Positions 1-5,648 of a stretch of DNA of 5,648 bases are shown in pieces; positions within the stretch are counted from its first letter, which is position 1, and each line of letters starts with the position of its first letter. Position numbers and translations under genes: made by a program. The DNA comes from Acidobacteriota bacterium. Lineage in GTDB: Bacteria > Acidobacteriota > Blastocatellia > Pyrinomonadales > Pyrinomonadaceae. The stretch lies in assembly GCA_019247865.1 (NCBI GenBank), contig JAFBAJ010000436.1, positions 1-5,648 of the forward strand. The letters run 5' to 3'. The notes under the pieces were generated by a model that did no database searches, was not told where the DNA came from, and was given only the letters and a program-made list of their open reading frames with translations.

Positions 1-340
1 CGAGCGGCATGCGCGTACACGCAGACGCCGCCGCGCCGAAGATGTTCGTGTAAAAATCGTGCGTGTGCAGCACATCGATCTCGCGCTCGCGCAGGAGCTT
101 TGCGCAGCGGCGCGACTGCGCGAGCATGTTCCGGTCGTAAAAGCTGCGCAGGCGAAACTCCGTTATTTCACCCAAACCCAACTCCTCCACCAACGGACGC
201 AGCACGCCCTCCGCGTCGAGACACGCGACGTGCACGCGAAAGCGCCCGCTCTCATGCAGCAGCCGCACGAGCTGCACGGCCTGCCGCTCTGTGCCGCCCT
301 GATGAAAGCTATTGATGAGATGGAGTACGTTCGGCTTCAC
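1..340 (-). CDS. Glycosyltransferase family 4 (GT-B fold), N-terminal part, runs off window
   Basis: Probable sugar transferase of the GT4/GT-B type, which moves a sugar from a nucleotide-sugar donor to a growing glycan at the cytoplasmic face of the membrane. Only the first 113 residues are in the window. They begin VKPNVLHLINSFHQGGTERQ, the usual first strand plus glycine-rich loop of GT4 acceptor domains (GGTE at about residues 15-18). A helix (QAVQLVRLLHESG), a second strand (RVHVACLD) and a later strand with VLHTHDFYTNIFGAAA follow, again typical of the family. The donor-binding C-terminal domain is outside, so sugar specificity cannot be read. The start is well fixed: the in-frame codon directly before the GTG (343-341) is TAA, and a GAGG ribosome site lies 5 nt upstream. 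It follows the deacetylase-like gene after 7 nt and is very probably co-translated with it. Confidence 0.88.
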   Translation of the reverse strand, partial: MKPNVLHLINSFHQGGTERQAVQLVRLLHESGRFRVHVACLDAEGVLRPLVEELGLGEITEFRLRSFYDRNMLAQSRRCAKLLREREIDVLHTHDFYTNIFGAAASACTRMPL

Positions 341-345
341 TTAAA

Positions 346-349
346 CCTC
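346..349 (-). promoter_or_regulatory. Ribosome binding site GAGG for the GT4 gene
   Basis: On the minus strand GAGG is followed by a 5-nt spacer (TTTAA) and then the GTG start at 340. Its first two bases are the last two bases of the upstream TGA stop (350-348), so termination and re-initiation happen at almost the same place, which favours translational coupling. This site supports the choice of GTG as the start codon. Confidence 0.6.
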
Positions 350-1568
350 AAATCATGGTCATGAGCTTTTCCCGCTCTGTGTGCTCTGTGTCCGCTGTGG
401 CTAAATCCCTTTGCATGATCTGCCGTAGACGATAATCACGATACAGGCCCGGCTCGCCCGTGCGTCCGTCGCTGGCGGCCAGCGCGATGTTGAAGGCTTC
501 GCGCGCCGAGGCGAAATGAATCCTGTATGCTCCCGTGCGCTCGCCGTGTTCGATGGCTTCTGACCAGAAGCGACGCATGCGCTCGCCGATCATGGAGGGC
601 TGGTCGAACTGGTAGAAGCCGTGACAATAGAGCTTGATAAAGAGCCACTGCGGCTGTCCTTCGACATGCACGCGTGCGCTGCGCCAGCGGTCGAGCCGCG
701 CCTGGTCGAGCGGTTGATTGGCGGTCAGCGCGCCGTCGTCAACTCGCGGGACGGGCAGGCCGCGCACGCGCCGCGTCCAGTTAAAGACCAGCGGCCCCGG
801 CATGATGAGAGGCAGTTGCGGCGACTCGTCTCCGACGCGCAGCGACGGGCCGGAGCGGTGCGGCCTCGCTTCGTTCAGGTCGTGCCCGCATTGATAGATG
901 GCGTTGATGCGCGCGACCTGCGTCTGCCCCGGCGCGGACGGCAGCGTCATGTCCGCGTAACAACCCGTCTCGGCCAGCACACGCATCTCCGTATCCACGC
1001 CGCAGAACCTTCCGCCGTCGGAATTGGCGAGCGCCAGATTGCCATGCACGAACGCATAGCGCGGCAGCTCGTCTCCATCAAAGCGCGAAAGGCACCTGTG
1101 CTCTTCGGCCAGCGCATCCCGAAAATCCACGAGCGCGCGGCGCAGGTTCTCTTCCGTGTCCGGCGCTTCGACGCCGTGATGCAAGTGCACCTCGACCTCG
1201 CCGAAGCCCGCGGCCTGCAATTCCGCGAGCCTTTGCAGCAGACGCGGGTGATATTGCTCGGCCGGATAAAAGTTGGTGTGACGAAACGGAGTGCCGTCGG
1301 TATCACGCACGGCCTCGCCGATGCTGTGCGCCTGCTCGCACCAGCGCTCGACCTTCATGAGCTGCGTGTTCCAGTCGACCGTCGTCCCCTGCTCGTTCCA
1401 GCCCGGCTCGTAATGGTTGGCGACGACGACGATCAGGTGTTGCGGCTGGCCCGATGCAAGCTGCCCGCGCGTCGCCGCCTCGCGCGCACGCCAGAACGGG
1501 TAACGCGTCAGCCACGGCAGCGACCAGGCCAGCTTGTTGATGAGCGTTGGGTGAAGCTTCTCTTTCAT
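348..1568 (-). CDS. Polysaccharide-deacetylase-like protein of a glycan cluster (406 aa)
   Basis: Resembles a family of cytoplasmic-looking proteins that accompanies glycosyltransferases and is often named polysaccharide deacetylase-like; I recognise the pattern but cannot confirm it by search. No signal peptide or membrane helix is apparent. A hydrophobic strand (LIVVVANHYEP, residues 45-55) is followed by HTNFYPAEQYHP (97-108), a helix, and EVHLHHGVE (126-134), a plausible metal or active-site cluster. Then come YAFVHGNLALANSDGG (171-186), GCYADMTLPSAP (202-213), MPGP (256-259), WLFIKLYCHGF (308-318) and IHFASAREAFNIA (350-362). Alternating strands, helices and conserved-looking histidines fit a NodB-like (beta/alpha) barrel, but the usual paired aspartates of motif 1 are absent. 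Removal of an N- or O-acetyl group from a sugar is therefore inference. The ATG lies 9 nt after the amidotransferase stop, with only a weak AAGCGG-like ribosome site. Confidence 0.75.
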   Translation of the reverse strand: MKEKLHPTLINKLAWSLPWLTRYPFWRAREAATRGQLASGQPQHLIVVVANHYEPGWNEQGTTVDWNTQLMKVERWCEQAHSIGEAVRDTDGTPFRHTNFYPAEQYHPRLLQRLAELQAAGFGEVEVHLHHGVEAPDTEENLRRALVDFRDALAEEHRCLSRFDGDELPRYAFVHGNLALANSDGGRFCGVDTEMRVLAETGCYADMTLPSAPGQTQVARINAIYQCGHDLNEARPHRSGPSLRVGDESPQLPLIMPGPLVFNWTRRVRGLPVPRVDDGALTANQPLDQARLDRWRSARVHVEGQPQWLFIKLYCHGFYQFDQPSMIGERMRRFWSEAIEHGERTGAYRIHFASAREAFNIALAASDGRTGEPGLYRDYRLRQIMQRDLATADTEHTEREKLMTMI

Positions 1569-1577
1569 CAGACCGCT

Positions 1578-3509
1578 TTAGATAGTTAGCGAAGCCAGGT
1601 TAGAAGTTTCAGACGCGCCGTGCGCGCCTGCGCCGTCAACGAAAGTGCGCTGCCACAGCTCCAGCATCAGCAGCGACCAGAGCGCCGTCGAGTGATCGCG
1701 CCGCCCGCGCTCGTGCTCGTCCAGCAGCAGGTTGACGTAGTGCGTATCGAAGAGCCCGCGCTCGCGCGTGCGCTGCTCCGTCAAAGTCTCATGTATGCGC
1801 TCGCGCAGTTGCAGGTTGATCCAGTCTGCGACCGGCACGCCGAAGCCCTGCTTGGGGCGATGCAGAATCTCCGCGGGCACGAGGTCTGCGACGGCGCGTT
1901 TGAAAATATATTTGGTCTCCAGGCCCTTGAGCTTCAAAGACGCCGGAATGCGCGTCACGAATTCTATCAGCTTGTGATCGAGCAGCGGCACGCGCGCTTC
2001 GAGCGAGACGGCCATGCTCATCCGGTCAACTTTGGTCAGGATGTCGCCCGGCAGATAGGTCTTGCTGTCGAGATACAGCAACGGGTCGACCGCATCGCCC
2101 GTCTTGACCTGAGAGGTCAGCTTGCGAAACATCTCCGTCCCGGCGCTGTTGCCCCGGAGCCGCGCTTTGAAGTCCGAGGCGTAGAGCGAGCCTTTGTTCA
2201 GCTCCGTGAAGATCGAGATGCTGTCGATGTAGCGTTCCAGCGGCGCGAGCGAGACGTTGCGCAGGTAGTTGCGTCCCCACGCGCCGTGCGGCAGGCCACG
2301 GCTGATGGGCTGCATCACTCCCTCGCGCACGACGCGCGGCAGGCGCGCAAGCCCGCTTCGCTTTCGGTCCACCACATAACGCGTGTAGCCCGCGAAGAGC
2401 TCGTCGCCGCCGTCGCCCGACAGCACGACCGTCACGTACTCGCGCGCCATCTTCGAGACCATGTAGGTCGGAATCGCGGAAGAGTCCGCGAACGGCTCAT
2501 CGAAATGCCAAACCAGCTCGTCCACGATCTCGCAGATGTCGGGCGTGACGATGAACTCGTGATGCTCCGTGCCGAAAGCTTTGGCCGCGACGCGCGCGTA
2601 CTTGAGCTCGTTATAAGTGTCTTCGTTAAAGCCGATGGAGAAGGTCTTGACGGGCTGCGACATGGCGCGCGACATGAGACCGACGACCGCGCTCGAATCC
2701 ACGCCGCCCGAGAGGAACGCGCCGAGCGGAACATCCGACACGAGCCGCAAACGCACCGCTTCATCGAGCAGCGCGCGCAGCTCCTCCAGATACTCCTCTT
2801 CCCTTTTCTCCTCGACCGGCTCGTAACTGAAATCCCAGTACTGCTCGACGCGGACGCGCCCGCCCTCAACCGTTAGATGATGTCCGGGCGGGAGCTTCTC
2901 GATGCCGCGAAAGATAGAGAGCGGGTCGGGCACGTAGCCGAACGAGAGGTACGCGTCGAGCGCGTCCGGGTTGGTCTCTCTGGTCACGGACGGATGTTCG
3001 AGCAGCGTCTTCAGCTCCGAGCCGAAGACGAACGTCCCGTCCGGCGTCAGCGTGTAATAGAGCGGCTTTTTGCCGACCCGGTCGCGCGCGATGAAGAGCC
3101 GCCCCGCGCGCTCGTCCCAGATGGCGAAGGCGAACATGCCGCGCAAGTAGTCGACGCACTGTGCGCCGAACTCTTCGTAAGCATGCGCGATGGTCTCCGT
3201 GTCCGAATGCGTGCGAAAGCTGTGGCCGCGCGCTTCCAGCTCGCGCTGCAATTCGCGGTAGTTATAAATTTCGCCGTTGAAGACGAGCGTCAGGGCCGGG
3301 TCGCAGCCGCTGAGGGGCTGATGCCCGCCCGCGAGGTCAATGATCGAGAGCCGCCGCATGCCGAGCGCGGCCGTGCCTTCGACGAACATTCCCTGATCGT
3401 CCGGCCCGCGATGCGCGATCCGGCGCAGCATGCGGTCCAGCAGCGACGCACGCTCCTCTCGCGCCGCGACGCTCGCCCGCCTGTCGATGAATCCAGCAAT
3501 CCCGCACAT
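1578..3509 (-). CDS. asnB: Glutamine-hydrolysing asparagine-synthetase-family amidotransferase (643 aa)
   Basis: Two-domain enzyme: an N-terminal glutaminase frees ammonia from glutamine, and a C-terminal ATP-pyrophosphatase domain adenylates a carboxylate and amidates it. The glutaminase is complete: nucleophile Cys2 after Met1, HRGPD (33-37), RRLSIIDLAGG (52-62), NGEIYN (78-83, oxyanion Asn/Gly), SDTE (102-105), RGMFAFAIWD (123-132). ARDRVGKKPLYY (141-152) leads to the synthetase domain with PP-loop LSGGVDSS (267-274), DEPFADSSAIPTY (337-349), LSGDGGDELFAGY (363-375), a KVDRMSM...EARVPLLDH block (about 493-511) and RPKQGFG (551-557). It is longer than E. coli AsnB (about 554 aa) and matches the roughly 630-aa amidotransferases of XrtA/PEP-CTERM polysaccharide loci. 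With glycosyltransferases around it, the substrate may be a sugar acid or other cluster product rather than free aspartate; this is inference, and the symbol denotes the family only. The start is fixed by the need for Cys2; a purine-rich GAGAG lies about 13 nt upstream. Confidence 0.93.
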   Translation of the reverse strand: MCGIAGFIDRRASVAAREERASLLDRMLRRIAHRGPDDQGMFVEGTAALGMRRLSIIDLAGGHQPLSGCDPALTLVFNGEIYNYRELQRELEARGHSFRTHSDTETIAHAYEEFGAQCVDYLRGMFAFAIWDERAGRLFIARDRVGKKPLYYTLTPDGTFVFGSELKTLLEHPSVTRETNPDALDAYLSFGYVPDPLSIFRGIEKLPPGHHLTVEGGRVRVEQYWDFSYEPVEEKREEEYLEELRALLDEAVRLRLVSDVPLGAFLSGGVDSSAVVGLMSRAMSQPVKTFSIGFNEDTYNELKYARVAAKAFGTEHHEFIVTPDICEIVDELVWHFDEPFADSSAIPTYMVSKMAREYVTVVLSGDGGDELFAGYTRYVVDRKRSGLARLPRVVREGVMQPISRGLPHGAWGRNYLRNVSLAPLERYIDSISIFTELNKGSLYASDFKARLRGNSAGTEMFRKLTSQVKTGDAVDPLLYLDSKTYLPGDILTKVDRMSMAVSLEARVPLLDHKLIEFVTRIPASLKLKGLETKYIFKRAVADLVPAEILHRPKQGFGVPVADWINLQLRERIHETLTEQRTRERGLFDTHYVNLLLDEHERGRRDHSTALWSLLMLELWQRTFVDGAGAHGASETSNLASLTI

Positions 3510-3529
3510 AAGATTTTTTCAGCTCTCTC

Positions 3530-5293
3530 TTATTCGACCGCGCTTGAGGTCAGCGCGTACTTGCCGCCGCACAGTTTCCAGTAGGTGAAATATTTCCAGG
3601 CGGACTGGATGACATAACTATAGTCCCGCCAGCCCGCGCCATAGATCAAGGTCGCCATCCGCAGGTAATACGGGCGCAGAATCTCGCGCGGAAAATCGCT
3701 CGCGTAGATCATCTCCGCGGACTGCTCCAGCAGCTTTCGCTTGAGCGCGTCGCGCTGCTCCGTTTGATAAGAGTCGTCCCATTGATAAGCCGCTCCCTCC
3801 GGCGCGGGCACAGGGCACGGCTCATGCCCCGGATAAGCCTGCCACGCCACGCTCGTCACGACGGGCGCGAAGAGATGGAGCCACTTCACATAGAACTTGT
3901 GGCCGAGACAGATGTCGAGCGGCAGCGAGACGACGAGCGACAGAAAATCGGAGTCGAAGAAAGGGAGCTGAAATTCCAGCCGGTGCAGGTCTATGTTCTC
4001 GAAATGAGCCGCGAGCTTGCGCCGCTGGTCGTTGAGCAGCAGGAAGAGATAGAAGCTGCGCGCGGGGTCTGCTGCGTGCAGTTCGTCCAGCTCTTCGCGG
4101 ATGCCGCGCGGCAGCACATCGGACAACTCGTCGCTCACGCGCGGTTGCAGGAGCCTGCGCGTGACGCTCGCGCCCTCGCGCTGCAGAAAAGTTTCGATGG
4201 CCTCGCCCGTGCGCCCGTCGCGCATCTGCGCGGCGATCTCCGGGCTCAGGTGGACGTGACCGAAAGCGACGCTCCCGCCCTCGCCCGACCAGACGAGCGA
4301 AGGGCGCTCGGCCGGCTCTTCGCGCCGCATCTGCGACGCGCCCCACGCGCGCGCCATGAGCGCCGAATAGTCCGGCGTCTGATCGCCCTGCTCCTTAGGC
4401 AAAGCTTCGTGAATCGTGTCCGCCGCGCGCGCGAACTCGTTGCCGAGAACGTAATCCAGCGTGGACGGCAGCGCGAAGTTGAAAGTGTGCACGCGTGCGC
4501 CAAGCTCAAGCAGCGCGGCGACCGTGCAACGCGAATCGAGCCCGCCGCTCAGATACGCGACAGACGTTTTGTCCGCGCCATTACGCAGGGCCACTGCGCG
4601 CATGAAAGAATCGTGCGCCGCACAGAGCAGCTCCTCCACAGTGCCGCGCGCGGGCTCGATCTTGTCCCAGCGCCAGTACTGGCGGCGGGTCATCCTGCGC
4701 GCCTCGAACTCGATCATCTCTCCCGCTTTCAAAAGAGAAATTCCGGCGTACGGCGTGCGGCTGCCGAGCGGAGCGCCGAGCCCCGTGATCTCCGTCACGG
4801 CGCGCACGTCCATCTCTTTCGGAATCAGCGAGAGGCTTTCGAGCACACGCAGCGCGGTCGCAAAGATGACGTAGTTCTCATCCGCCCAGTAATAGAGCGG
4901 GCGCACGCCGAGCTTATCCGAAATCAGAAAGAGCCTGCCCGTCCCTGCTTCGTAATGCGCCGCCGCGTAAGTGCCGCGCGCGCGCCTGAGCACCTGCCAC
5001 TCTCCACGCTGCAGATCATCATGCAGGAGCGAGAGGTCCAGTGCTTCGCCCTCATCAAACAAAGGCTCGCCCGCGAGCATCGTGACAGCATTACTTTCAT
5101 CAACCCGCCAAGCCTCTGCGCCGAAAGCTCCGATGTCCAGGTGCGCCAGAAAGCAGCGCTCGTCAACGTACGTGCGCGCTTCGTCCGACGGATGACGAGA
5201 GAGAGCGCGGCGCAGCTCATCGCAGACCGCGCCGGGCAGCGACTGTAGCGGCTGCGACGACTGGCGACTGTAGATTCCGGCGAACAGGGTCAT
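3530..5293 (-). CDS. Asparagine-synthetase-like protein with degenerate glutaminase domain (587 aa)
   Basis: Distant paralog of the next gene. The N-terminal half keeps the fold landmarks of a class II glutamine amidotransferase but not its chemistry. It begins MTLFAGIYSR, so residue 2 is Thr instead of the catalytic Cys; there is no HRGPD motif, and NGEIYN is replaced by AGEPLF (74-79). SDKLGVRPLYY (125-135) matches the intact paralog's RDRVGKKPLYY. The C-terminal half has a good PP-loop, YLSGGLDSR (247-255), then WSGEGGSVAFG (335-345, matching LSGDGGDELFAG) and LEFQLPFFDSDFL (439-451, matching EARVPLLDH). It should therefore bind ATP but probably cannot hydrolyse glutamine. It may use free ammonia, borrow ammonia from its neighbour, or join another nucleophile to an adenylated carboxylate. 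A TAG stop lies four codons before the ATG (5305-5303), fixing the start; no clear Shine-Dalgarno sequence is present. The next gene starts 20 nt after its stop. Confidence 0.85.
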   Translation of the reverse strand: MTLFAGIYSRQSSQPLQSLPGAVCDELRRALSRHPSDEARTYVDERCFLAHLDIGAFGAEAWRVDESNAVTMLAGEPLFDEGEALDLSLLHDDLQRGEWQVLRRARGTYAAAHYEAGTGRLFLISDKLGVRPLYYWADENYVIFATALRVLESLSLIPKEMDVRAVTEITGLGAPLGSRTPYAGISLLKAGEMIEFEARRMTRRQYWRWDKIEPARGTVEELLCAAHDSFMRAVALRNGADKTSVAYLSGGLDSRCTVAALLELGARVHTFNFALPSTLDYVLGNEFARAADTIHEALPKEQGDQTPDYSALMARAWGASQMRREEPAERPSLVWSGEGGSVAFGHVHLSPEIAAQMRDGRTGEAIETFLQREGASVTRRLLQPRVSDELSDVLPRGIREELDELHAADPARSFYLFLLLNDQRRKLAAHFENIDLHRLEFQLPFFDSDFLSLVVSLPLDICLGHKFYVKWLHLFAPVVTSVAWQAYPGHEPCPVPAPEGAAYQWDDSYQTEQRDALKRKLLEQSAEMIYASDFPREILRPYYLRMATLIYGAGWRDYSYVIQSAWKYFTYWKLCGGKYALTSSAVE

Positions 5294-5307
5294 AACTATT
5301 AACTACT

Positions 5308-5387
5308 GGCCTTTGGCCTTTGGTCTTTGGTCTTTGTCATTCAAGGCTGAGTCGCGTGCAAAGACCTAAGCCCAAAAGCCAAAGACC
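5308..5387. repeat. Imperfect inverted repeat made of heptamer units, 29-nt arms and 22-nt loop
   Basis: The left arm (5308-5336) is four tandem heptamers of the form GGYCTTT plus a final G, read on the plus strand. The right arm (5359-5387) holds four reverse-complement units related to AAAGRCC, two of them degenerate. In the minus-strand transcript the arms pair over 29 positions: 25 Watson-Crick, 2 G-U wobbles (5310/5385, 5318/5377) and 2 mismatches (5324/5371, 5328/5367). The innermost 8 bp (5329-5336 with 5359-5366) are perfect. The loop (5337-5358) contains the glycosyltransferase stop codon. No T-run follows on the minus strand, so it is not a standard intrinsic terminator. It could be a decayed repeat element, an mRNA-stabilising stem, or a modulator of translation of the next gene, whose ATG is 14 nt beyond the stem. 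Confidence 0.8.
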
Positions 5388-5648
5388 TATATCCATGCAG
5401 TTGTCCCCACGCCTGGCTCGACGCGATGAGGTCTTCGATCCAGACTTCGGGCGACGAGAGGCGGCGGCGCAGGCGATACTTCATCTCTGACACGAGAGCT
5501 TCGCGCCACAGCCAGCGCGGGCTGCCGAACAGCCTGGCGTCCGTGTTCCCGGCGTCCTCCTGCGCGCAGTAGTCGCCGTAGCCCTTAAAATAATCGCGCA
5601 GGTACTTGATCGTCTGCCGCGCCTGCGGAATGTAGTGGCGGACGCGCG
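5341..5648 (-). CDS. Glycosyltransferase family 2-like protein, C-terminal part (start outside window)
   Basis: An open frame enters at the window edge and ends at TGA (5343-5341), giving 101 residues. The segment has VRHYIPQARQTIKYLRDYF near its beginning and LFGSPRWLWREALVSEMKYRLRRRL in its middle (about residues 39-63). Both resemble the region after the catalytic domain in family 2 glycosyltransferases of exopolysaccharide clusters, where an H-x-x-P...R-T...Y block is followed by a basic, tryptophan-rich helix. The catalytic domain (DxD and QxxRW-type motifs) is outside, so the family call rests on this tail and on context. The last 15 codons (R87 to P101) are encoded largely by the heptamer inverted repeat and look like an acquired extension; the natural end is probably near QAWGQLHGY. 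It is the most upstream gene of the visible operon. Confidence 0.6.
   Translation of the reverse strand, partial: RVRHYIPQARQTIKYLRDYFKGYGDYCAQEDAGNTDARLFGSPRWLWREALVSEMKYRLRRRLSSPEVWIEDLIASSQAWGQLHGYRSLAFGLRSLHATQP

Noticed and set aside
59..364. Plus-strand 101-codon frame at the window start
   Set aside because: Antisense to the family 4 glycosyltransferase N-terminus, which has a GGTERQ motif, a ribosome site and a fixed start.
621..1589. 322-codon open frame on the plus strand opposite the deacetylase-like gene
   Set aside because: Arg-, Ala- and Val-rich with no recognisable domain; it mirrors the minus-strand gene, whose protein has clear family-like motifs. GC-rich antisense frames stay open by codon bias.
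1620..3584. Two abutting long plus-strand frames (1620-2876 and 2877-3584) opposite the amidotransferase
   Set aside because: Fully antisense to a gene with complete motifs. The translations are Arg/Ala-rich, low in complexity and without motifs, and the exact abutment carries no other support.
3764..5248. 494-codon plus-strand frame opposite the degenerate asparagine-synthetase-like gene
   Set aside because: Arg/Ala/Glu-rich shadow with no domain-like pattern, while the minus-strand frame shows a PP-loop and other family blocks.
3530..5293. Lasso-peptide cyclase (asparagine-synthetase-like) as a specific identity
   Set aside because: No precursor peptide, leader peptidase or recognition protein is visible next to it; the neighbours are glycosyltransferases and a second amidotransferase, which fit a glycan locus better.
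5308..5387. Hairpin as a rho-independent terminator
   Set aside because: No T-run follows the stem on the minus strand, the stem is interrupted and the loop is long, and the downstream gene seems to belong to the same operon.
5308..5387. CRISPR array
   Set aside because: The units are 7 nt, directly tandem and in opposed arms, with no spacers of regular length and no cas gene.

Overview
This is a stretch of a GC-rich bacterial chromosome (or a metagenomic contig). It is almost fully coding, and all genes lie on the minus strand. The gene content is that of a cell-surface or exopolysaccharide biosynthesis locus. The AsnB-type protein resembles the amidotransferases found in exosortase-A (XrtA)/PEP-CTERM-linked polysaccharide clusters. 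No PEP-CTERM protein, exosortase or chain-length/export gene falls inside the window, so that link is inference. Taxonomy cannot be fixed from the window. An acidobacterial or proteobacterial origin would fit the gene content, but this is a weak guess.

Layout in the direction of transcription (from 5648 down to 1): (1) the C-terminal 101 codons of a probable family 2 glycosyltransferase, stop at 5341; (2) a short gap holding half of a long imperfect hairpin (5308-5387) built from heptamer repeats, the other half lying inside the 3' end of the glycosyltransferase gene; (3) a 587-aa asparagine-synthetase-like protein whose glutaminase domain has lost its catalytic cysteine (5293-3530); (4) a 643-aa canonical glutamine-dependent asparagine-synthetase-family amidotransferase with all expected motifs (3509-1578); (5) a 406-aa protein resembling a divergent polysaccharide-deacetylase-like family (1568-348); (6) the first 113 codons of a family 4 glycosyltransferase starting with GTG at 340 and running off the window.

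Gaps are 47, 20, 9 and 7 nt, with no visible promoter or classical terminator between genes, so the set is read as one operon. A working model is that the glycosyltransferases build a glycan repeat unit, the amidotransferase pair amidates a carboxylate on a sugar or another cluster substrate, and the deacetylase-like protein trims or modifies the glycan. The parts most worth attention are the adjacent intact and degenerate asparagine-synthetase paralogs, the heptamer hairpin that extends the upstream reading frame and sits just before the next start codon, and the histidine-rich deacetylase-like protein without a standard NodB aspartate pair.
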